22,668 nucleotides of DNA from Prolixibacteraceae bacterium (lineage in GTDB: Bacteria; Bacteroidota; Bacteroidia; Bacteroidales; Prolixibacteraceae): positions 1-22,668 of the forward strand of contig JAEUSS010000293.1 of the NCBI GenBank assembly GCA_016788685.1, read 5' to 3'. The notes under the pieces were generated by a model, which worked only from the letters and a program-made list of their open reading frames with translations, was not told where the DNA came from and ran no database searches. Shown here one piece after another: positions 14,780-21,737 of the stretch (position 1 is its first letter; each line of letters starts with the position of its first letter). Position numbers and translations under genes: made by a program.

Positions 14780-15821
14780 AGGTTACAATTTTTTCGTCAA
14801 AGTTTTTTCCCTCGCTGTCGAGGAATTTTATTTTTAAAGGTATGTAAAACAAATGAGCTTTCAGTTCGGGCGACAGGTTCATGTCCTTCAGGCGCATCGA
14901 ATCTTTTTCAGTAGTGATGATGATTTTCTTTTCTGAAGCGATAGCGGCAAACTTTTGTTCGATCTGATGGATGTTCGAAGCGTGAAAGTTATGGTGATCG
15001 GGGTATCTCAGATCAGTAATGTCATCGGTGAAGGAGGTTAAATATTTGCGCAGGTGCTCGGGATTGGCGATTCCGGTGAGCAGCAACACGCTGACTCTGT
15101 CGGAGCCCAGCTTGGGTGTAGGGATCGCCTCTTCAGGGAAAACAGGAGTTACCGGCTGGTAAACCATGGTGGTGAAAAACAGATTTTGGTACGGGCGCAG
15201 GTTCACATCTTTCATGATGATGCGCCGGGTGATAGGCGAAATTTCCTGCGGACATTTGGTGTAAATAATCACATTGGCGCGGCGCATCTGCCATTTGGTT
15301 TCGCGCAGGCGGCCAACGGGCATGAGGCGGTCTTTGTCGATCGGGCGGTTAAAATCGATGAGCAGAATGTTGATTCCGGCGCTTACACTGCGGTGCTGGA
15401 AAGCATCGTCGAGCAAAATCACATCGGGCAACTTACTGGCCTCCTGTGCCTGAATTTTTTCGATGGCATGCACCCGTCTTTCGTCGACGACCACCTGCAC
15501 TTCGCTGAACTTGGTTTTGATTTGCAAAGGTTCGTCGCCCACTTCAGTGGCCAGCGAGCTCACTTCCACTTCGTGGTAGCCTTTGGTTTTACGTTTGTAG
15601 CCGCGACTGATGGTGGTTACGGTAAATTGTTTTCGCAGGAGTTCGACCAGGTATTCAGTGTGAGGCGTCTTCCCGGTTCCGCCAACGGTTATGTTCCCGA
15701 TGGAGATCACCGGAATTTCAAACTCGGTGGATTTAAAGATTTTATAGTCGTAAAGAAAATTCCGTATAGAAATAATCAACCCGTAAATGGCAGAAACAGG
15801 ATATAAAAATAATTTGAGCAT
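14718..15821 (-). CDS. lpxK: Tetraacyldisaccharide 4'-kinase LpxK
   Basis: This 367-residue enzyme phosphorylates the 4' position of the lipid A disaccharide at the inner membrane, an essential step in lipid A making. One N-terminal membrane helix (LKLFLYPVSAIYGLIISIR) is followed by the P-loop region ISIGNITVGGTGKTPH, with Lys51-Thr52 as Walker A. LLDDAFQHR matches the conserved LpxK DD-x-x-QH block. ILLIDFNRPIDKDRLMPVGRLRE is also typical. The frame extends to 15881, but ATG 15821 is preferred because family members begin Met-Leu-Lys close before this helix. The C-terminal 20 codons overlap the PNP gene. It is the probable first gene of the unit, with a TATTTTCG box about 30 bases upstream. 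The protein is longer than E. coli LpxK (328). Confidence 0.95.
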   Translation of the reverse strand: MLKLFLYPVSAIYGLIISIRNFLYDYKIFKSTEFEIPVISIGNITVGGTGKTPHTEYLVELLRKQFTVTTISRGYKRKTKGYHEVEVSSLATEVGDEPLQIKTKFSEVQVVVDERRVHAIEKIQAQEASKLPDVILLDDAFQHRSVSAGINILLIDFNRPIDKDRLMPVGRLRETKWQMRRANVIIYTKCPQEISPITRRIIMKDVNLRPYQNLFFTTMVYQPVTPVFPEEAIPTPKLGSDRVSVLLLTGIANPEHLRKYLTSFTDDITDLRYPDHHNFHASNIHQIEQKFAAIASEKKIIITTEKDSMRLKDMNLSPELKAHLFYIPLKIKFLDSEGKNFDEKIVTYVRENKSNRDLHKRNSKKAN

Positions 15822-15849
15822 CTTCTCTTTTTCAGCATTAAACTTTCCA

Positions 15850-15857
15850 CGAAAATA
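15850..15857 (-). promoter_or_regulatory. Candidate -7 box for lpxK
   Basis: Minus-strand TATTTTCG differs by one base from TAnnTTTG and starts 36 bases before the lpxK ATG. TTGGG upstream could be a weak -33 element. Confidence 0.28.
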
Positions 15858-15870
15858 GGAAAATTTGGGG

Positions 15871-15918
15871 AGCGAACCCAATTGTCGGTGTTATTCGGCA
15901 GTTTGTGTCCGGTTCGCT
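15871..15918 (-). other. Inverted repeat between crtB and lpxK
   Basis: AGCGAACC (15871-15878) and GGTTCGCT (15911-15918) are perfect 8-base complements separated by 32 bases, in the 112-base gap after crtB. They could form the end of the crtIB transcript (weak T tract) or an operator for lpxK. Confidence 0.32.
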
Positions 15919-15933
15919 GACATTCATTTCATA

Positions 15934-16767
15934 TTAGAGCAGATTCAGTGCATTTTTCAGATATGCATTCACCAAAAGATAACTTTTCCGGGTGTTGGTC
16001 ACGCGGTATCGTTTCTTCAGAATTTCTTCGGGGCGGGCTTTTTTTATTTCTTTCAGCAGATGCAGATAATAACGGTAGGCCAGGTAAACGCCCAGCCTCA
16101 CCTGCTTTTTCAGTTGCCGGATTCCCTCCGCCGATTCCTGAAAGTCTTTTTCGATTTCGGCTTCGAGTTGTTTTTTTGTTTCTTCGGTGAAGTGGGCAAA
16201 ATCGATGTTTTTAAAATAGATGCGTCCTTTTTCACTGAAGTCTTCCTGTATATCGCGCAGGAAATTTACCTTTTGGAAGGCTTCTCCCAGTTTGCGGGCC
16301 GGGGCGACCAACTCGTCATATTTTTCGGGTTCGCCGACATAGAAAACGCGGAGACACATCAGGCCAACGACTTCGGCCGAGCCGTAAATGTATTTCTGCA
16401 GCAGTTCAGGCGAATACTCCTCGTAATTCAGATCCATTTCCATACTCAGCAGGAAGGCTTCGATCAGTTCGCGGTCGATGTTGTATTTCCGGACAGCCAT
16501 CTGGAAACTGTCGATAATCGGGTTGATGCTGAATTTGCGATCAATCGCCTTAAAGGTTTCCTGCCTGAATTCTTCAAAAATGGTCCGCTGGTCCTGATCG
16601 AAGAACGTGTCAACGATTTCGTCGGCATAGCGCACAAAGCCATAAATACTGTAAATCCCTTCGCGGTATTTCGGGCTCAGCATGCGCACTCCCAATGAGA
16701 AGGAAGTGCTGTAATTACGTGTGGTAATCTTGCTGCAGTCGAGGTTGTTTTTACGATAGATGTCCAT
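15934..16767 (-). CDS. crtB: Phytoene synthase CrtB
   Basis: This 277-residue all-helical prenyl synthase condenses two GGPP head-to-head to phytoene, the first committed carotenoid step. The first Mg-diphosphate motif is DEIVD at residues 49-53 in YGFVRYADEIVD. The second is N168-x2-R171-D172-x3-D176 in VNFLRDIQED. YSTSFSLGVRML near the start and YGSAEVVGLMCLRVF are also family blocks. Squalene synthase is less likely: no C-terminal membrane helix is present and the partner gene is a phytoene-type desaturase. Its ATG lies inside the last codons of crtI (17-base overlap), so the two are co-transcribed and probably translationally coupled. GGPP synthase (CrtE) is not in the window. Confidence 0.96.
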   Translation of the reverse strand: MDIYRKNNLDCSKITTRNYSTSFSLGVRMLSPKYREGIYSIYGFVRYADEIVDTFFDQDQRTIFEEFRQETFKAIDRKFSINPIIDSFQMAVRKYNIDRELIEAFLLSMEMDLNYEEYSPELLQKYIYGSAEVVGLMCLRVFYVGEPEKYDELVAPARKLGEAFQKVNFLRDIQEDFSEKGRIYFKNIDFAHFTEETKKQLEAEIEKDFQESAEGIRQLKKQVRLGVYLAYRYYLHLLKEIKKARPEEILKKRYRVTNTRKSYLLVNAYLKNALNLL

Positions 16768-18235
16768 GGTCTTTCTGTATTCTTTCGGTTACCAATCTGG
16801 AGCTGATTACAGTCATCGGGAGGCCGGTTCCCGGAACCGTTGAAGCGCCTACGTAATATAGATTGCTGAATTTCTCATCTTTATTTTTCGGACGGAAACC
16901 TCCCACCTGATTCAGGTCGTGAGCCAGCCCGAGCCCGCTTCCGCGGTACAATCCAAACATGTTTTGCCAGTGTTCGGGATTCAGCACTACTTTTACTTCA
17001 GTATGTTTAATGAAATCAAAACCTGTTCGTTCGCTCAAATCCTGAATAATACTGTCAGCAATTTCCTGATCGTCACTCCAGTCGGGTTTGTAGCGTAAAT
17101 CAGGCACCGGACACAGAATAAAAATGCACTCTTTGCCGGGAGGGGCATAGTTCGGGTTATGCATCGACTGGATATTGACGTAATAATACGGTTTGTCGAG
17201 CTTAATTTTGTTCTTGAAGATTTTTCCGGCATATTCCCTGAAGTTCCGACGCAGGAAATAGTTGTGGTGATACATGTCCGGAACTTTGGTGTCCAGGCCA
17301 AGGTAAATGGTCAAAGGGGCGAGCGTCCATTTTTTGGCATCCAGCTTCTGTTCTGAGAAGGCAGGCCGTTTCAGAATGGCGCCACGAAACCAGGCCGCAT
17401 CGGCATTTACCACAAACTGGCTGGCTGTCCATATTTTTCCTGAACTATCGGTAAACGAGCTGATGTTCCCGTTTTCCTCTGAAAAACTTGTGATCTCGGT
17501 GTTGTAATGAATCTTCACTCCGCGTTTATCTAATTCGGTAAGCAGACCTTCCACAATTTTATACATTCCGCCTTTCACGTTGTAATAGCCATCGTGAACC
17601 AGTTCGGTGTAATTCAGCAGCGTGTAAACGGCAGGCGTGTCGAAAGGAGTAGCTCCGAGGAAAAATCCTACCAGCGAAAAAATCACTTTAACCTCAAACG
17701 ATTCGAAATTTCGTTCCATTTCGGCCCACATCGAATAGAACATTTTGGGCGCGTGCTTGAGCGGAACGGTAGTCAGCTTAAGCAGATATCGGGTAAGCGA
17801 GTCAAAATTACTTTTGATAACAATGTCTTCGGTATCGTGAAACAGCTCACCGGCGGCCTTCAGAAATTTTTGTATTTTCTTTTCAAAGTCGGGTTCCAGG
17901 TGCTGAAATTCGATTGCCAGTTTTTTCAGGTCTTTATAGATCAGGTAGCTTCGGTTGTCTCCTTCAAAATGAACTGAATACAGCGGGTCGAGTTCAACGA
18001 ATTCGAAAGGCATGGCGATGTTGCAATCGCTGATCAGTTCCTGAAATTCGTAGCTCATGCTGAAAAAGGTCGGCGCCATGTCGAATTTGAACCCATCTTT
18101 TTCAAGCAGGTTCAGCCGGCCGCCGGCGCGATGGTACTTTTCAACCATCTCCACTTCGTATCCTCTGGTTGACAAGCGAAGAGCTGTTGCAAGCCCTCCC
18201 AATCCGGTACCGATAATTAACACCTTTTTTTGCAT
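16751..18235 (-). CDS. crtI: Phytoene desaturase CrtI
   Basis: This 494-residue FAD-dependent carotenoid desaturase probably converts phytoene to lycopene in steps at the inner membrane. The FAD Rossmann motif GTGLGGLATALRL begins at residue 9, followed by EKYHRAGGRLN and FDMAPTFFSM, the pattern of CrtI. A middle block FFLGATPFDTPAVYTLLNY and GGMYKIVEGL are typical. The C-terminal FAD block is LYYVGASTVPGTGLPMTVIS. The Pro-Gly-Thr-Gly version fits CrtI rather than CrtD; the CrtD-type paralog divergently placed has His-Pro-Gly-Gly-Gly at the same point. It is the first gene of a leftward crtI-crtB pair. Its ATG overlaps the right arm of a perfect inverted repeat, so translation or transcription control at this spot is possible. 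Confidence 0.95.
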   Translation of the reverse strand: MQKKVLIIGTGLGGLATALRLSTRGYEVEMVEKYHRAGGRLNLLEKDGFKFDMAPTFFSMSYEFQELISDCNIAMPFEFVELDPLYSVHFEGDNRSYLIYKDLKKLAIEFQHLEPDFEKKIQKFLKAAGELFHDTEDIVIKSNFDSLTRYLLKLTTVPLKHAPKMFYSMWAEMERNFESFEVKVIFSLVGFFLGATPFDTPAVYTLLNYTELVHDGYYNVKGGMYKIVEGLLTELDKRGVKIHYNTEITSFSEENGNISSFTDSSGKIWTASQFVVNADAAWFRGAILKRPAFSEQKLDAKKWTLAPLTIYLGLDTKVPDMYHHNYFLRRNFREYAGKIFKNKIKLDKPYYYVNIQSMHNPNYAPPGKECIFILCPVPDLRYKPDWSDDQEIADSIIQDLSERTGFDFIKHTEVKVVLNPEHWQNMFGLYRGSGLGLAHDLNQVGGFRPKNKDEKFSNLYYVGASTVPGTGLPMTVISSRLVTERIQKDHGHLS

Positions 18236-18269
18236 TTGTTTAATTTATTTATCTGTTACTTAAACAAAT
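18234..18269. promoter_or_regulatory. Perfect inverted repeat in the divergent crtI/crtD region
   Basis: ATTTGTTTAA (18234-18243) and TTAAACAAAT (18260-18269) are perfect 10-base complements with a 16-base spacer. The left arm covers the first two bases of the crtI ATG on the minus strand. It could bind a dimeric regulator for both arms, or fold in the crtI leader and mask the start codon. The rest of the gap (to 18341) is AT-rich; no exact TAnnTTTG box was found. No regulator gene is in the window. Confidence 0.48.
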
Positions 18270-18341
18270 TAGCCGGAAAATGTTTTAGAAATTTAAGAAT
18301 TTATTTTGCAAGCCTTACTGTTTTGCATAAATTTAAAAATT

Positions 18342-19811
18342 ATGGGGCGTGCTATTGTAATTGGTTCAGGAATTGGAGGTTTGGCAACAGCTATCAGGCT
18401 GGCGCGCCGGGGAGTTGAGGTCGAAGTTTTTGAAGCTTCGGGCAAAGCCGGAGGCAAAATTGCGGAGCGAAGTTTCGGCGGATACCGGTTTGATGCTGGT
18501 CCCTCGCTGCTTACTTTGCCCGAGCAGGTACTCGAATTACTCGATGATGATCTCCGTTTTCCGATCAAAAAGCTGGAACTAATCACTAAATATTTTTATC
18601 CGGATGGTACGCAGCTTTTGGCTTACAGCCATGTGGGGCAATTTGCGGCTGAGGTTGAGAAAAAGCTGAACGTTCCGGCAGCGAAAGTGACGGGATATTT
18701 TCAGAAAGCATCCCGTATTTATGAACTGACTGCCGACTTGTTCATATTTGGCTCGTTTCACCGCCTGAAAAATCTGGCGAATATAAAATCATTAAAAACC
18801 TTGATGAATTTCCGCAGTCTTCAGGCATTTAGCAGCCTGCACGAATTTAATACCCGCCAGCTGGGAGAGAAAAGGCTGGTTCAGTTGTTCGACAGATATG
18901 CCACATACAACGGCAGTAATCCTTATCAGACACCGGCAACACTCAGTGTGATTTCACATCTGGAACACAATCTGGGAGCCTTTATTCCTGAAAACGGAAT
19001 GTTTCAGGTAATCGATTCGCTGCTTCGGCAGGCTTTGCGGCTTGGGGCGAAATTTTATTTTGGGCAGCCAGTCCGTAAAGTTGAAACCGATCGGGAGAAA
19101 GTTCTTGGTGTGTGGACTGATAAGGGTTTTGTTGCAGCAGATATTGTTGTGAGCGATGTGGATATTCACCGGTTTTATTCTTCCCTGCTGCCCGACTCGC
19201 GCTGGTTGTCAAAGATTACGAAGGAAGAACCTTCTTCGTCGGCCCTGATTTTTTACTGGGGAATGAAAGGGGATTTTCCGGAGTTAGATGTTCATAACAT
19301 CTTTTTCAGTGCCAGCTATGAGGAAGAATTTGATTGCTTATTCCGAAAAAAGGAACTATTTGACGACCCGACCATTTACATATACGTAAGTAGCAAATAT
19401 CAACGAACTGATGCACCTGAAAGTTGCGAGAACTGGTTTGTGATGATCAATGCACCAGCCGACGCAGGCCAGAATTGGGAGGAGCTGACAGAACGTTTGC
19501 GCCGGAAAATTCAGGAAAAACTCGAGCGGATGTTGGGCCGGAAGCTAACTGAAAACATTGCTTGCGAAGAGGTTTTGTCGCCTCCCGGAATATTTAAACA
19601 AACCGGTTCGGTCAATGGTTCTATATACGGAAACAGCTCGAATAGCCGGTATGCTTCGTTCAACCGCCATGCAAACTTCCGGAGCGATATCCGCGGGTTG
19701 TATTTTGTAGGCGGAAGCGTACATCCCGGGGGCGGAATTCCATTATGTCTGTCATCGGCCTGTATTGTCGACGGGTTGGTTGAAGAGCAACTTATAAAAG
19801 ATAAAAGATGA
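18342..19811 (+). CDS. crtD: CrtD-type carotenoid 3,4-desaturase
   Basis: This 489-residue FAD-dependent desaturase is paralogous to CrtI. The dinucleotide motif GSGIGGLATAIRL begins at residue 8, followed by EASGKAGGKI and RFDAGPSLLTLPE, with the Gly-Pro-Ser-Leu-Leu-Thr version common to CrtD. The C-terminal block YFVGGSVHPGGGIPLCLSSA is characteristic of the CrtD/CrtP side rather than CrtI. Together with the hydratase gene directly behind, the likely reaction is insertion of the 3',4' double bond in a 1'-hydroxylated psi end, as in flexixanthin, saproxanthin and myxol making. The frame is open from 18306, but ATG 18342 starts directly at the Rossmann strand and is preferred. Stop and next start overlap in ATGA (19808-19811). 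A role as another desaturase cannot be excluded. Confidence 0.88.
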   Translation: MGRAIVIGSGIGGLATAIRLARRGVEVEVFEASGKAGGKIAERSFGGYRFDAGPSLLTLPEQVLELLDDDLRFPIKKLELITKYFYPDGTQLLAYSHVGQFAAEVEKKLNVPAAKVTGYFQKASRIYELTADLFIFGSFHRLKNLANIKSLKTLMNFRSLQAFSSLHEFNTRQLGEKRLVQLFDRYATYNGSNPYQTPATLSVISHLEHNLGAFIPENGMFQVIDSLLRQALRLGAKFYFGQPVRKVETDREKVLGVWTDKGFVAADIVVSDVDIHRFYSSLLPDSRWLSKITKEEPSSSALIFYWGMKGDFPELDVHNIFFSASYEEEFDCLFRKKELFDDPTIYIYVSSKYQRTDAPESCENWFVMINAPADAGQNWEELTERLRRKIQEKLERMLGRKLTENIACEEVLSPPGIFKQTGSVNGSIYGNSSNSRYASFNRHANFRSDIRGLYFVGGSVHPGGGIPLCLSSACIVDGLVEEQLIKDKR

Positions 19812-20446
19812 AACTTCAGCTGAGTGACCGGATCGCAAAAATTGTTGTGGTTATTTGGTATCTGGTAGGTATTGCCGGATTCATGACTGCACCTTTACAG
19901 CCCCTTTTTCAGCAACTGACGCCCTTTGGTATTGTTGGTGCGGTTGTGTTGCTGATGTATTTTCACGAACCGGGAAACCTGAAGAGCTGGCTTGTTTTTT
20001 CGGGAATTGCCATCGTTGGGTTTGCAGTTGAGTTAATTGGCGTAAACACACAAATTCTTTTTGGATTCTATCGATATGGCGATTCGCTTGGCCTGAAGCT
20101 CTGGAATACGCCACTCACGATCGGGCTCAACTGGCTGATTTTGATCTACTGCATCGCGGCATTGGCAAAACCCATTCGGAATACCTGGTATTTTCCGCTG
20201 GCAGGCGCTTCTGCAATGGTCGTGTTCGATTGGCTGATGGAACCGGTTGCTTCTGCTACCGACATGTGGTACTGGGCTTTTGAAACAATTCCGGTGAAAA
20301 ACTACATCGACTGGTTTCTGGTCTCCGGATTTTTATTCCTGATGATCCGGGTTTTGAAAGTTGAGATTAATAACCGGATTGCAGGAGTTCTTTTTCTCAT
20401 GCAGGTCGTTTTCTTTCTGGTATTGAATCTTTTATTCCGGATTTAA
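19808..20446 (+). CDS. cruF: CruF-type carotenoid 1',2'-hydratase
   Basis: This 212-residue membrane protein with about six or seven hydrophobic helices belongs to the CruF/DUF422 carotenoid biosynthesis family (PF04240). Marks are the glycine and aromatic-rich loop ELIGVNTQILFGFYRYGDSL, then LWNTPLTIGLNWLILIY, and FDWLMEPVASATDMWYW, all typical of the family. The enzyme adds water across the 1',2' double bond of a psi end, leaving a tertiary alcohol; no cofactor or oxygen is needed, unlike CrtC-unrelated hydroxylases. The resulting 1'-OH is the natural attachment point for the sugar that the last gene would add. It overlaps crtD by 4 bases and is 2 bases from crtW, so coupled expression is expected. 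Confidence 0.9.
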   Translation: MKLQLSDRIAKIVVVIWYLVGIAGFMTAPLQPLFQQLTPFGIVGAVVLLMYFHEPGNLKSWLVFSGIAIVGFAVELIGVNTQILFGFYRYGDSLGLKLWNTPLTIGLNWLILIYCIAALAKPIRNTWYFPLAGASAMVVFDWLMEPVASATDMWYWAFETIPVKNYIDWFLVSGFLFLMIRVLKVEINNRIAGVLFLMQVVFFLVLNLLFRI

Positions 20447-20448
20447 TT

Positions 20449-21129
20449 ATGGGAATTCTGATTGCATTGATCCTTATTTCGTTATGGATAGTCCATCTGG
20501 CTTATCTGTTGGTATTTAGCGAGGTGTCGTTTACATCGCCCCTGATGTACGTGCACATGGCTATCCAAACTTACCTGTACACCGGGCTTTTTATTACGGC
20601 GCACGATTCCATGCACGGATTAGTTTCGTCGAACCGTTTTGCAAACAGCACTGTCGGATGGATTTCTACCTTGTTGTTTGCTGTTCTTTCGTATTCCGGG
20701 CTTAACGAAAAACACCATTTGCATCACCGGTTTCCGGGCGAAGAAGCCGATCCTGATTTCTGTTCTCACTCACAGAATTTCTGGCGGTGGTGGTTTACTT
20801 TTCTGCGGAATTATGTAACCTGGGGGCAGATACTCATTCTGGCGGTTACTTTTAATATCCTGAAAATCTGGGTTGACCCGCAACGTCTGATTCTTTTCTG
20901 GATTTTACCCTCGGTGCTGGCTACTTTGCAATTGTTTTATTTTGGTACTTACCAACCTCACCGGTTACCACACACTGCGGCGATGATGCCGCACCATTCG
21001 CGGACTCAACGGCGTAATCATTTGTGGGCTATGCTTTCGTGCTATTTTTTCGGATATCATTTTGAGCATCACCAGTCGCCGCAGACGCCTTGGTGGAAAT
21101 TGTACCAGGTTAAAAATCAGGCTGAATGA
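20449..21129 (+). CDS. crtW: CrtW-type beta-carotene 4-ketolase
   Basis: This 226-residue membrane di-iron enzyme of the fatty-acid-hydroxylase fold introduces a keto group at C4 of a beta ring using O2. Histidine motifs are H52-x3-H56 (HDSMH), H89-x2-H92-H93 (KHHLHH), and H204-x2-H207-H208 (YHFEHH). The blocks FGTYQPHR and the ending HFEHHQSPQTPWWKL are CrtW hallmarks and differ from the CrtZ hydroxylase. A beta ring is needed as substrate, so a lycopene cyclase must exist elsewhere in the genome. The requirement for O2 implies that this step works only with oxygen. It follows cruF by 2 bases and overlaps the acyltransferase gene in ATGA (21126-21129). Confidence 0.91.
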   Translation: MGILIALILISLWIVHLAYLLVFSEVSFTSPLMYVHMAIQTYLYTGLFITAHDSMHGLVSSNRFANSTVGWISTLLFAVLSYSGLNEKHHLHHRFPGEEADPDFCSHSQNFWRWWFTFLRNYVTWGQILILAVTFNILKIWVDPQRLILFWILPSVLATLQLFYFGTYQPHRLPHTAAMMPHHSRTQRRNHLWAMLSCYFFGYHFEHHQSPQTPWWKLYQVKNQAE

Positions 21130-21737
21130 TCAAATCCCGCCATAATAAGTTATACCTCTGGTTTTTCAGGAATTATTTTGGAATGCTTCGGGCAATCCTC
21201 TTCCGGAAGATAACAGTTGTTTCTGAAGTTTTTATTCCGGAAAATCGGGCGGTGCTTTTATTTCAGAATCATTTTAGCTGGTGGGACGGTTACTGGTCGT
21301 ATTGGTTAAGCCGAAAGATATTTCACCGGAAATTTCATGTGATGATGCTTGAAAACCAACTCCGGAAACGCATGTTCCTGAATCGTTGCGGGGTGTTCTC
21401 GATTCAAAAGAATAGCCGAGACTTCCTGAACTCACTTCAGTATGCGTCCGAAGTTTTAAACAGCCCGAAGAATTTGGTAGCCATTTATCCTTCAGGAGTG
21501 ATGCTTACACAGCACCAACAGAAAATACACTTTCAGAAAGGAATCGACCGCATTATTTTCGGAAGAACAGCGCATTTTGAGATTGTGCTGGCTGTATTTT
21601 TAATCGATTATTTTGGTTTTGTCCGCCCCGAAATCCGTATTTATCTTGAGATTTATTCCGGCGAACGAACGACAGAAGCTCTGCAAACTGCGTATAACTC
21701 GTTTTATCAGTCGTGTATTGCAAAACAAACCGAATAA
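21126..21737 (+). CDS. PlsC-like acyltransferase, candidate carotenoid-glycoside acyltransferase
   Basis: This 203-residue protein is of the lysophospholipid/glycerolphosphate acyltransferase fold. The catalytic H-x4-D is His49 to Asp54 in NHFSWWDG. A later IYPSGV at 120-125 takes the place of the usual FPEG motif, with Ser in place of Glu. One or two membrane-associated hydrophobic stretches are seen. Its position between a ketolase and a glycosyltransferase gene, with a 4-base overlap upstream and a 1-base overlap (TAATG) downstream, argues for acylating the carotenoid sugar, analogous to CruD of green sulfur bacteria or CrtO of Staphylococcus; similarity to either cannot be measured here. 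A general phospholipid acyltransferase remains possible. It is shorter than most PlsC (about 240). Confidence 0.8.
   Translation: MIKSRHNKLYLWFFRNYFGMLRAILFRKITVVSEVFIPENRAVLLFQNHFSWWDGYWSYWLSRKIFHRKFHVMMLENQLRKRMFLNRCGVFSIQKNSRDFLNSLQYASEVLNSPKNLVAIYPSGVMLTQHQQKIHFQKGIDRIIFGRTAHFEIVLAVFLIDYFGFVRPEIRIYLEIYSGERTTEALQTAYNSFYQSCIAKQTE

Noticed and set aside
15054..15806. A 250-codon open frame on the + strand opposite lpxK
   Set aside because: It is fully antisense to lpxK, which has clear Walker and DD-x-x-QH motifs. The antisense product has a composition with many His, Phe and Gln and no recognisable family.
15865..16698. A 277-codon + strand frame opposite crtB
   Set aside because: It mirrors crtB codon for codon in a shadow frame; the Phe- and Gln-rich product is what antisense of Lys/Glu-rich coding gives.
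18306..18341. Upstream ATG giving a 12-residue longer CrtD
   Set aside because: The extra residues precede the Rossmann strand that normally begins at residues 3-5 in this family, and the ATG at 18342 fits better.
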